From: Quercus robur
Lineage: Eukaryota; Streptophyta; Magnoliopsida; Fagales; Fagaceae
NCBI RefSeq assembly: GCF_932294415.1
Contig: NC_065536.1
Location: 38,563,854 to 38,627,853 of the forward strand
Direction: 5' to 3'
Length of the DNA stretch: 64,000 nucleotides
Shown here: one piece after another, positions 11,651 to 23,800 of the stretch
How positions within the stretch are numbered: position 1 is the stretch's first letter
Layout of the letters: each line of letters begins with the position of its first letter
Program-made: the position numbers and the translations under genes
The notes under the pieces: model-generated
The model's database searches: none
What the model saw: the letters and a program-made list of their open reading frames with translations, nothing else
What the model was told of the DNA's origin: nothing

Positions 11651-12228
11651 CACACAAGGCGTTATTTATTTTACGCAAGAAATAATTTACGCAAGAACTT
11701 AAGTGTTATCTTCTCTCAAAGAATAATTTACGCAAGAACACTTACGCAAGACCCTATCCTTTATTTTTCCAAGGCGTTATCTCTTATTCCTAACATACCT
11801 CGGAGGCCTCCTTATTTGCTCAACCAGCTCCAGAGAGTTCGGCTATATGGGCCTGAATTGGGCCGAGGTTACAATGAGTGGGCTTGCTGTTCGAGACCAG
11901 CCTGCTATTCTTGGTCCGTATAGATTAGATTATTTTTTTTAATAACTAAATTTTTTTTCAATTAGATGAGCATATATATGTGTGTGTCTACTTTTGGGGG
12001 AATTAGATAATGGTCATTAATGTTATCATTCACATAGAACATACCCTTATTTTATTCTATTTGTGGAGAAAATAGAAACAATAACTTCATTTCATTTAAC
12101 TTGAAAGAAAACATTACAAAGCTCACTTGGCAATTATAACAGCAATACAGTTAGTATAGTTCCCAATCCATAGATTCTCTAAATCAATTTTTTCTTTTTT
12201 TTTTCAAGCCATCCAATAAGCACCTTCA

Positions 12229-12480
12229 TTAGCCTGCCTTCTCACATGCAAGAATTTCCATTCCTACTGAGGTTAAGCATTCCTCTTGATCATTTAGAGC
12301 ATTAATAACATAAATAGAAACTCCCTTGAAGATGACAAAATAGAAACTTGTTTCAGCCGCTAGAATGGTAGCTTTTCTCATTTCCAAAGCTTTAATTGTT
12401 TGAGCTTCCTGAAGATTGTCCATCACAATAGAAGGGCAGCCATGACCTGACCTTTATGATTCCTAAAAACAAAACCTATG
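12229..12480 (-). pseudogene. RNase H-like (RVT_3-type) domain fragment
   Basis: The minus strand reads GGIGFVFRNHKGQVMAAL, then after a frame change IKALEMRKATILAAETSFYF, VIFKGVSIYVINALNDQEE and GMEILACEK. This is the order of the plant RNase H-like domain found downstream of non-LTR reverse transcriptases (E in the 'EALA' helix; the second Asp of the usual 'EGDS' is replaced by V in KGVS). One frame change and the missing acidic residue show that it is inactive. Confidence 0.6.
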
Positions 12481-12929
12481 CCTCCTTGTTGCTCCATCCA
12501 CATTGGCTTAAATTTGATAAGTTTCAAATTTATCATTCAAATTTCTCATATATTAAGGAATAAGAAGATTCTGTCCCAAATAAAAAAATAATAATAATAA
12601 TAATAAATAAAAAGAAAAAAGGAAGAAGGAATAAGAAGATTATTATGATAATCAAAACTCGCCAAAAAAATTACAATGTTATTGTAACCAAAATTTAAAA
12701 AAATAAAACCAAAGGAATAAAATATAAGCTTTATAATAATTTATTGCTCAAACAATTGGTAGACACATTCAAATTCATAACCACGTAGATTGTGTTTGAT
12801 ATAAACTCAAATTCTCATTTCCAAAAAAATTTAAGTATTAACCCATACCAAAATCCAACTAAAACTATGAGAGGGAGAGACAAGACTTTAAGATTGAAAA
12901 AACAAAAAAACAAAAAATCAACCTAAATT
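12481..12929. other. AT-rich intergenic DNA
   Basis: Holds a short (AAT)n run near 12587-12606 and A-rich stretches; no gene seen. Confidence 0.5.
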
Positions 12930-14049
12930 TAGGGATGGCAACGGGTCGGGTTCGGGCCGGGTTTTTCCATACCCGGACCCGACCCGCGAGTCAAGACTAG
13001 CAGTCCAGACCCGGCCCGTTTACTAAACGGATTTTTTTCCGAAGCCCAGACCCGCCCCCGCCGGGCCCCGCGGGCTCCACGGGCCCCGTTTGGCCGTGGT
13101 ACTTCAGGGCCCATTCCGTGGCCCAATCAAAAAAAAAAAAAAAAAAATTGTTTGCCTAACATTGATTTTCTCAGCAACCAAACAGGAGGGGAAAAAGAAC
13201 ACTCAACAAAACTCATTATTTTCTCAGCAACCAATAGATCTGAACAATCGAAAACCAACAAAACCCATTATTTTCTCAACAACCAACAGATCAGAAACCT
13301 TTTTTTTTTTTCATTACAATATTTTCCCACATCAAAAGCAAAAAGAAGAATTAACATACAAACCCTAGGTCTGAACAATAAGACCCTACAAAATCAATTC
13401 ACACAAGCCGATCTATTCAACCAAAATAGCACTAAAACTAGAAATTACAAATTTGAATCTTTGAACAAAAAGAACGATTTTCATTGCAAAAGCTTGAGTT
13501 CCTAACGAGGTGAAGGAGATGAGAGAGTCGCGGCCTTATGAGGTGGAGGAGGGCCTGGCGAGGTGAGGGAGGAGCAGTGGTGTCTGCAGGCTGCGTCAAG
13601 GTGAAGGAGGCAGGGAGCAGCGGCGTCGGCGAGGTGAGGTATGCAAGGAGCAGCGGCGCCGGCCAAGTAAGCATGGGAGGCGAAGCAGTGGCGCCGGCGA
13701 AGTAAGCTTGGGAGGCGAAGCAGCGGCGCCGGCGGTCTTGCTTAAGGGAGAGTGAGGGTGAGGAAGAGAATGAGAGGCGGCTTGGGAGAGAATGGGTCTG
13801 AGAGTCTTGAGGGATTTTGGGGGAAAAATGAGTATTTATAGTTAGGGTTTTTTTTTTTTTTTTTAATATTATATATACGGGTCGGGTTCGGGCCGGTTGC
13901 CTAATACCCAGACCCGACCCGAACCCGCTTCGGATTTTTTAATGAAAACTCAGACCCGACCCTAATGTTAAACGAATTGGGTAAAACTCGACCCATTAGG
14001 GTCGGGTCGGACCGGGTACCCGCGGGTCGGGTTCATTTTGCCATCCCTA
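12930..14049. mobile_element. non-autonomous hAT element with perfect TIRs and 8-bp TSD
   Basis: Begins TAGGGATGGCAA and ends TTGCCATCCCTA, a perfect 12-bp inverted repeat. It is flanked by the 8-bp direct repeat CCTAAATT (12922-12929 and 14050-14057), as hAT transposition produces. Both ends carry many subterminal ACCCG/CGGGT motifs (GGGTCGGGTTCGGG), the usual transposase-binding architecture of such elements. No transposase is encoded in its 1120 bp. The interior has a poly-A stretch, an AT-rich part with TTTTCTCAGCAACCAA repeats and a GC-rich part. Confidence 0.93.
13600..13735. repeat. GC-rich ~32-bp tandem repeat inside the hAT element
   Basis: Three to four imperfect units containing GCAGCGGCGCCGGC followed by GAAGTAAGCTTGGGAGGC or similar, which differ strongly in base composition from the surrounding AT-rich DNA. 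Confidence 0.7.
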
Positions 14050-14234
14050 CCTAAATTAGCTTTATAAGAAAGGACAAAAATCGACCAAAAGAAAGAAAGA
14101 GAGAGCTCACATTTTTTGCGTGGAAAAAAATGGATTGAATAGGAGAAATAATACCAAATTTATACAAAATAAACTGGGAAAAAGAAGAATCAAAATATAA
14201 TAAAGAAAAAAGAAAAAAGGATGAGTGTAACAAT

Positions 14235-14239
<5 letters not shown>

Positions 14240-14266
<27 letters not shown>
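14240..14266. repeat. (GA)n microsatellite
   Basis: About 13 GA units. Confidence 0.95.
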
Positions 14267-14725
14267 TGAGGCAAAAGCCTAAAACCAATTATAAACTATC
14301 CGCTTTCATTTAAAAATTCTATCACAAACATTCAAGCCATTATAATTGAGTTTACGGAACACGAATTGAGGAAGTGGGTACTTATCATTCATGGCAACTT
14401 CTATACAATGACAATTTTGGAGCCTCATTACATATAGTCCTCTGAAAACTAATGCCAAAACAATGTCACGTAAACCTGCATGACAGGACTGTAATATTTC
14501 ACTTGATTTTCATGGCCGCAACTTGGGGAATAAAGAAATTAATGACTACAGAGATAACTTAGAAAAAAATGTTTGCCGAGTCACTTCAAAACTTCTCACG
14601 TCAAACAAGTCAGAAACTCCATCCCCACTTGAAGGAGGGGAAAAAAATTAAGGATAACCAACCCTTTGATGTGAGAAAAATGCTCCAGGATATGTTCATA
14701 ATTGTGGTCCTTGAGACTAGTACGG

Positions 14726-14800
14726 TTATCTGCAATCTGCACCAACTGCTTCAATGACAGACTTAAAACCATCCCTTTCTAAGCATTCAGCCAGTTCAGC
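14726..14800 (-). CDS. PYRD: PYRD exon 11
   Basis: Residues 428-451, [20 protein letters not shown] then ADCR, ending at a TAA stop. The acceptor is TTCTTAG. Arabidopsis ends ADYR, so the Cys is a minor difference. Confidence 0.93.
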   Translation of the reverse strand, partial: AELAECLERDGFKSVIEAVGADCR

Positions 14801-17800
14801 CTAAGAAACAAAATCACAACATTAGACAACAAGAAAGAAGTGCAAAAAAGATTTTCAGAATATCCTCAAAATACAAATTAAAACTTAAGAGAGAGGAAAA
14901 AGAAAAGAGAGCTTCTGAAAACAAAAAACAACATTTTGCTACCCACAAATAATACCTCCTTTAATAAGATTATCCCCTGCCAAAATATTTCCCCATACTG
15001 CTACCCACTAATGGAAAGCAGCATTCTTTGGAGCCTTGTTACACTAAAAGCTCTTCCAAGGAAAGCATATACCATTGTAACCTTTTAGATACTCGTCAAA
15101 TGAGTAAACATTAAACTTGTCATTATCATTCATCCCCACAAAAACAATCGAAATATTATTGAACTTTCCACCACGCAACCTAAAGTCTTAAGTTTTTAGA
15201 ACATTGTATTAGTTGATGGTTGCTTTGGGCTGCATCCAATTTTCCTTTTTAGATTTGTATAGATCCACTGAATTTGTGTATACTCTTAAGGTAGACCTTT
15301 CATATATGAATGGCATACTCAAGGTTTTCCTTCTACCAAATAAAATTTATCAAATACTTTTAAAAAAGAAACCACATAACACCTCGAATCAGGAAAAATT
15401 AACCAAACTACATTATCAGGAGAAAATGAAAAAAAGAACAAGATTATACAATTCAAATTATCTCCAAAAGTGCCCCAAAACAAAGTTGAGTGGAGCAACC
15501 AAAAAAGTCCACAAATTTAGATTCCACAAATTTAGATCTGAATCCCACCCATATTGCTTGCTCCATTAATTACATAAACCTAAGACCAAAGAGTTGGTTA
15601 CAAAATACAAACTTCCAAAAGAGGGGCTAAAATTTTAATCTACAGTCAAATGTATCATCATTTCAATAACAATTATATTATAAAAGAAATTAATCACTAA
15701 AATTTCCCAAAATATTTATAAAAAAAAAAAAATTTGAGCTCTCCTCTGTGGAAATAAGTTTTCCAGCTATTCTCATCAGTACCGAATTTTTTACTAATCT
15801 GGCATACTTTTCATTTTTTATCTCCCCCTTTTTGGGCCCATAAAAGTAACGCTCTGGAGTAAAAATTTACCCCAAGCCCTGCTAAGAGCTTATAGCTCAA
15901 CTGACATTTTTTGGTATTTCCCAAGGAGATGTCCAGGGTTCAAATCCCCCCTCCCAACTATTGAATTATAAAAAATAAAAATAAAAACTTTTCCCCAAGC
16001 CCTAGCCCTAGACAGCTCTATTTTCCTCAAAACAACATTCTTTTAACCTTAAATGCACCATCGCAGTACATCCACATATTTTATTTAAGTTTCAGTTTTC
16101 CCATAAGCTCCAAAATACCATAAAGGCATAACAAAAAAAAATACCTTGATCTGAGGAATAAGGGCAGGTCCCCCATAAGCAAATGCCGTATAAAGCTGAA
16201 CAAGAGTTGCACCAGCTCGGATTTTTTGGTATGCTTCCCTACCACTGAATCAAATGTATACCTTAAGGTTCTAACAAAGTACTTTTAAATTAAAGCAGTT
16301 GCATATATTGTCAACAAATTAATATGATGCTGAAAATGTTGAATGGGTGTTTTGCTTTTACCTGCTAACACCCCCACAGCCTATTAAAGGGATCTTTCCC
16401 TGATACAGAAAAATAAACAGAATGTCAAGCTCTCATGTATGACGCACGAGCTTGAAGAACCGCAAAAGTGGGAAAAAAATCCAGATTTAAATATAGAAGC
16501 AACAGTATCCCAAAAAGTGTCCAATGCTTTGTGGAAGACAACTAAAAACTCAATAAATATGAATCTGCAGCGCATATAGAAGATTAACATATGAAACTCA
16601 GCAAGAAACCAAGATAAACTAAGATTCATGGACACAGGAACTTGTATAAGGGTGTGTATCTCAGTGTCATTTTCATCTCAGTCTAAGTTCATATAACACA
16701 GGCAGAGACTGAAACATCCTAATTTTCAACTTTCTTCTGCCATACCCCATGAAAAATTATGGAACAGCACACTCATTGTATAATATCACCTACATCAATA
16801 TTTCATGCTTTCTGAGTGAGTTTTTGGCCCAAGGGAAGAGGGAAGACACTTTCTGAACAATCCTAGTAAAAGGCAAACATTATATGTAAAGTGTCTTGTA
16901 GAACCTTTGATGAATCCTCTTCTTTAGCACAGTCTGACATGTCCAACAGAAATTGTCAAACACATAGAGATCCATATCCATTTCAAGGAGTATATCATAG
17001 TGTTCAATACTTTTCAACTGTGCACTTGAAATTGATCCTTTAGGTTTATCTTTTGGAGTCCAAGAGGAACAGAGTAGCTATTATCAATCTTCCATGTTCA
17101 TGTACTTGTGCCAAACATTAGGGAAAGAGAAGCAGAGAGACAAACAAACAGGGTACACTTTGTGTTTATCTATGTAATCCTAATATAGGACAGCTTAATG
17201 AAAAACAAGTAACATGAATTACTGAAGTAGCCAACATACCCTTGTTAGAACATACATTTCCTTCAAGATGTTGATAGAGAGATTAAAAAGAGGCTTCCCA
17301 CTTAAGCCACCAACTTCCACAGCCACTGGGTTTTTACTTACAGGATCTGGTCTTGAAACAGTTGTATTTGATATTATCTAAACCAAAAGAAAAATGATAT
17401 ACTTAAAAATAACAACCAATAATGATATTAAAGAAAAAAATATTGGAACCATAACAGGGTAGTTTTCACCCTGCAAGACTAACATAAAAAATTGAAGCAA
17501 TGGTGGATCCTAGAATCATCAGCTTATATACCACATTGACATCCCAGCCAAAAACATACACCATAAAGGTAACATTTTCCATTATGGAATAAGGTACTTC
17601 AGTACCTTTTTCTGAAAAATGAAACAGGGGAGGGGATGATGTTTGCTCACAGATTAGAGCGATAAAGAGTCCACTGGTGGAAGAGTAATCAGTTTCTTCA
17701 TATATAACAGTGGAGAAAAAAAAGATGCTAAAGGACCGTTTGGTATATGTGTTTAAAAACTGAAAATTGATGTTTAAAAACATTTATGAAAATACGTATG

Positions 17801-20800
17801 GATGAAAAAGTGTATGAAAATGTGTGAAGTATTGTTTAAAAACTGAAAATGGTTGTTTGAAAACACAAACCAAACACCCCTTAAATTCCCAAAGGCTGAA
17901 TGAAATAATAAAAACACCAGAGGATATTCATCATACCTTGATCATAATCTGTAATATCAATTAAGTTGTGGAATTATTAGGCATTAAAGAGAGCACAATT
18001 CAAGTCCAAATATTGAGGCCTTTTAAAAAAAAAAAAAAAAAAATCATCACTGTTAAAGTGTTGGGTTTATGTTGATCTAATAGCCTAAGAGGCCCAATTA
18101 TGTTGTAAGCCCATATTATATATATCCTAATAAGGGTTCATTGTAATCATTGACTTAAGTATACAATAAAGATGCAACTGCTAGGGCTTTATTCTGTGGA
18201 TGTAGGCTGTTGGCCGAACTTCTCTCTTTCTTGCTTCCACTTCTCTATATTATTTTATTCTTGTCTTTAAGGCCTCGTTTGGAAAAAGGGAATGGAATGG
18301 AATGAAAAAAATAATTTTACAATATTCTTCCCTTCCCTTGTTTGAGAGTTTTAATGGAGGAAATGGAAAATTCATTCCCTTATTTGGGAGTTTAAGTGGG
18401 AGGGAATGAAATAGATAGGAGGAAATACTCATTCCTCTCTATTTCCTTAAAACCTTAAATTTTCATTCCTCCCGAAATTGGGAGGAATGGGAGGGAATAA
18501 ATTTAGATTTAATGAATTTTTTACTAAAACTCCCAAAATACCCCTATATATTCAACTATTTATTTTAAAATAGAGATCTAATAGTAATATTATCATAAAA
18601 TAATTTCATTCCATTCCCTTCATGTTACCCCAAACAAGATTATTTACATTCCATTCATTTTCATTCATTTCCATTAATTTATTTTAAAGCATCCAATCAA
18701 GGTTACTTAATTCCATTCCATTCCATTCTTTTTCATTCATTTCTCTTACTTAAATACATTCAATTACATTACATTACATTCCATTCCCTTACATTCCATT
18801 CCCTTATGATCATTCCATTCCATTCTCTTATGAACTCCCAAACGAAACCTAACATGATATAAGAGTCAATGGTTGCCAGTGGTTGTTTGCTTGTGCAACC
18901 TTCATATCTAATTTTGTTGGTTGTTCTCGGTAGTTGTTGATTGGTTGCTGTTGGTGTGGTTATGGTTGTTGTTGGTGATTGTAGTTGTTGGTTGTTCTCG
19001 ACAGATTGGTTGTTGTTGCTGCCGGTTGTTATTGTTGTTCTTGGCTTCTTGTCTTGTTGCCATTGCCGGTTGTTGTTGCTGTTGGCTTTTGTTGTTGTTG
19101 TCGTTGGTTTTGTTTGATATTGAAGAACTTCAGCCGATTCATCTCATTTTTTTGGTCGATTCAGCTTCAAATTTGGCCAGTTCACTTCGTTTTCAGCCTC
19201 TTCAAGCAAGTTGGCAGTTGTGTTACAAGTTGGATCTATATGACTATATGCTCCAGCTTGAAAGGGAGTGTTAAAGAGTTGGGTTTATGTTGATGTAATG
19301 GCCTAAGAGGCCCAATTATGTTGTAAGCCCATATTGGGCTAACCCTAGCTTCCATTCTCTATACATACCCTATTAAGTGTTCACTGTAGTTGTTGACTTG
19401 AGTATACAGTAAAGATGTAGCCGCCAGGGTTTTATTTTGTGGATGTAGGCTGTTGGCTGAACTTCTCTCTTTCTTACTTCTGCTTCTCTATATTATTTTA
19501 TTCTTGTCTTTAACAATCACTTTGAATCAGCAATGTTAGATAAATTCTGAATAACTTCATAGATACAGCACTCAAAATTCTCTAACCTTATTTTTTGCTA
19601 AAGTTTGTATAAAATCATGGTAGACCAGAAGTTTGATGCTGATCAGAATAAGGTAGATGGTTTTATCTAAAAATGTAGTTACAACTTGCAATATCATCTA
19701 TGGAACTCCTACATTATTTCACAAAGTTGGGCCTCCTAAAGATACCAACACCATCAAAGCCAATTCAAGCAGAAGTAACAGGCAAGAGAGACATTTAGGA
19801 AAAAGAGAAAAACTTTATGATGGGGAGAAAACATACCAATCCATCCAAGCGTAGAGCGAGGGCAACCTGTAACAACAAAGAAGGAACTATGAGAACATCC
19901 TATTAGGAAATAGAGGGGCTATTTTAAATCTTGCACAACTACATACTGCTGCAATATCTTCAAGGTCTTCTTTAGACAGGTCTGGAGCGATTTTTACAAG
20001 CAAAGGCGGTGGGCCCTCCTCTCCCCATTGCATTTCATCACGAGCAGCTTGAACCTTGACAAAATTACAAAAGATCTAACTTCTGGTCACATACTGTGTT
20101 AATTATATAAAGAAGGAGAGGGTCATGCCATGACAACCATACCTTCTTCACAAGGTCCTTCAATTGCTTTCTTCCCTGAAGCATACGCAATCCTGGAGTA
20201 TTCGGAGAAGAAACATTAATCACCTACAGAGAAAAATACACATGCATTGTCAGAGAAAAGAAAAAGAACTTAAATCTGAAATATCAGAAGACACGACAGA
20301 CTCATCATGTGTAGAAATGAACTGCTATTTGAAAATTTTCCTGAAGAATAACATAAAAAATACGAGGCAAGATTCTAGTGTAAAGAAATTGGTTCTGAGC
20401 ATACTGTATGGCTGTAAAACACGGATAACCATCCCCGTGTGCTCTGCAATTCAGCCTTAACTACCTTAAATTTCTTATTGGATCCAGATCAATTCTAGAT
20501 ACAGTTTCTCAGCATTCATATATCCTTGAGAAATAATAGAATTATAAACATCCCAGATGCTCCCAACATGATTTATGATAAAATAATTTGCTTAAGACTT
20601 GATATTGAAAGATCAGGCTCCTCCAAAAAGAAAAAGGATGTAACTTCTCATACAAGTTACAATACAGGCATAAGTTGACAGATAAGAAAAGATGTTGCCA
20701 ACTGTAAACTAACTTAATTAAAAAAAAAATCCTGCATCAAATAGGCAGTAAGGCCCACTGCAACTTATGTCCTGTGTCAAACAACCCCCCAGGCCCCAAC

Positions 20801-23800
20801 CTCCCCACCCCCCCCCCCCCCCCCCCAAAAAAACACACACACACATATAAACCACATTTGTTTTTTGATAAAATAACAATATTTATTGATCAAAACGGTG
20901 TGTGGCCCAAATGCGCAGGATGCATACTCTGGGTATATCAAAATCAAACAATTAAAATATAATGATCAATCAAATCTAATAGGTTGGAAACGGAAAATGA
21001 TCCTAATCCTAACATCCAAAAATATTAAGAAAAAATATGACAGCCCCAAATCAAGTCTAACTAAACAGAAAAGAAAACAATACACGGCACCATACACTGA
21101 ACACCTCTAAACTGGAGAGCAAATGAACCAATTGAAACTAAAGACTTCAACTCTTCTTCCACATTCAACATGTAAGACCAAATTGTTGAAGTCTGGCATT
21201 TATTTCTTCATATATTCCCCAAGACAGCACAAGAGAAGAAGCCTCTGATAAAATTTTCTTTGCATCCAAAGCCCCAATTCTTTAGCTTACCAGAAGGTTT
21301 TGGTCTAACCTAGTAATCTTACTAGGGGTAGGGAAAGCCCAATGCTAATTCTTGGCATGCAAGGAAGTTGACTTGTAGTTAGGAGTAGAAAAAAACTGCA
21401 ATCCATTGGAAGGGATGAACAAGTTGGATGAGAGAGGCACAGTATGTGCGAGTAAAAATACACATCATAAAACACGGTAAACAACAGCAAGTCTTTTCCA
21501 AGTCTCTAAACTTAAATACCAAATTTTATTAGGAGAGATTGGGCAAACATTTTGTGTTTCATCAAGTTTGAGGTGGGTGATGGTACCAAAGTTATATTTG
21601 GGTATGATATCTGGTGTCGTGATCTTTCTTTGAATGCACTCTTAGAATTGTTTAGTCTTGCACATGTTAAGAAAGTTTCATCAAATCATATGAGTATCAC
21701 AATGACTCTGTACATTGCGTTTTGAATTTTATCAGAACAGTACATGACTGGCATCAGGAGTCCTTACAGTCTTTTTTGGACTTATTTTATTTAATTTCAG
21801 TGCGAGGTAGGGGAGAGGGTAAGATTTGTTGTTTGACATCTGCACAAAAGGGGTTTTAGGTCAAATCTTACCATAGATCTTTAGTTCCTAACAAAAATGT
21901 GAATTTCCCCTACAAAAGTATTTGGAAACCTAAGGTCCCAACAAGAGTTGCTTTCTTTTTGTCGACTACAGCATTGGGGAGAACCTTAACAACCACCACC
22001 ACACTACACAATTTCAGAAAAATGAATATCATTGCGATAACTGGGTGTTGTATGTGCAAAAGAAATGGGGAGACAATTGATCACTTACTCCTTCAATGTT
22101 CCATTGCCAGAGAGTTGTGGACTATGGTTTTAGCCTATTTGGGGTTCAACTAAAAGCATATAGATTTGTTAGATTGTTGGCAAGCTTGCTTCAGTCAACA
22201 TCAGAACATAGAAATTTGGAAGGAGATTCCTCATGGCTTAATGTGGTGAATATGGCAAGAAAGAAATGCTAAAAGCTTTGAGGGATGTGAAAGGACCATC
22301 ATTTTAGATCTGAAACTATGTCTTTTCAAATACTTGTTTGAATGAATGACAACGCCAGAATTATTTCTTTTTAGAATTGTTAGATTTTATTGGTCATTGT
22401 AATAAAATAGTTTAATTGTGGGTGTACCAATTTTATAATTCCTTTGCATTTGGACTACACCCCTCATTAACTAAATAAACATTGTTACTTATAAAAAATG
22501 GCGCACTTATGGTCCTCAATTTCCAACAGGCTTCAATTTCTATCTTGTTATTCCAAAGCCTTGGTCCAAAATTTTGGGGTCAACTATGTAAAGAAGAAAA
22601 TCCACTGCCTCCTCTTAGCAGAGGAGGCACGGTGCATAATATTGATTTATTGTTGACTGTACTTGGCTGCAAGCAAGGTACTCTTCCAATGAAGTATTTG
22701 GGTCTTCCTTTGTGTGCTAAATTCAAGGATAAGACAATATGGAACCCGATTCTAGAGAAGATGGAAAGGAGATTAGCGGGATGGAAACGTTTGTACTTAT
22801 CCAAGGGAGGTAGAGTCACTCTAATCAAAAGCACTCTATCTAATTTACCCACATATTTTCTATCTCTTTTTCCTATACCTGCTGCTGTGGCTAACCAAAT
22901 TGAGAAACTTCAGCGGAATTTCTTATGGGGTGGCATTAGTGATGAACCTAAATTTCATCTGGTAAAATGGGCTACTCTCGTTCCCCCATTTCTTTGGGTG
23001 GCTTAGGGATAAGGAAGGTAAGACTTTTTAATGAAACTTTGCTTGGGAAGTGGCTATGGAGATTTGGGATTGAGAATGATGCCCTTTGGAGGCAAGTGAT
23101 AGAGGTGAAATATGGATGTGTATGGGGGGGCTGGTGTACCAGATTTGTTAATGGTCCATATGGTGTTGGTTTATGGAAAAATATCAGTCGGGGATGGTCT
23201 TCTTTTTCACACCATATTCTGCATGATATTGGTGACGAGTCCAGGGTGAAGTTTTGGCAAGACCATTGGTGTGGTGAGACATCCCTTGTAGTCAATTATC
23301 CTGAGTTATTTAGATTTTGTAGGGATAAGGAGGCTAGTGTGGCTGTGCTTATGAAGTACACCAATGGCGTCCTCGTTTGGGATGTCAGTTTCTTTAGGGG
23401 TGTGCATGCTTGGGAATTAGAGGCTATGTTAGGCTTCTTGGATAGCATATATGGTTCTTCAATGAGGGGGTTTGGTGAGGATAAGATGTGTTGGAAACCT
23501 AGTAGAGATAAGGGGCTTAAGGTTAATGATTATAATAGAATTTTAGTGGGCTCTACTGACTTCTGTTTTCCTTGGAAAAGCATTTGAAAACAGAAGATTC
23601 CTTCTCAAGTAGCTTTCTTAGTTTGGACTGCTGCTTTAGGGAAATGCTTGACAATTGACAATTTACAAAAAAAGAAGGTTTGGATATTGGATTGGTGTTA
23701 CATGTGCAAGTGTAATGGTGAATTAGTTGACCATCTCTTCCTTCATTGTCCGCTTGGTATGGATCTGTGGGCTATGGTTTTGGGTTTATTTGGAGTAAGT

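Noticed and set aside
18921..19293. Frames encoding Leu/Val/Cys-rich peptides
   Set aside because: Product of the TTG/GTT-rich TRIM interior; not a membrane protein gene.
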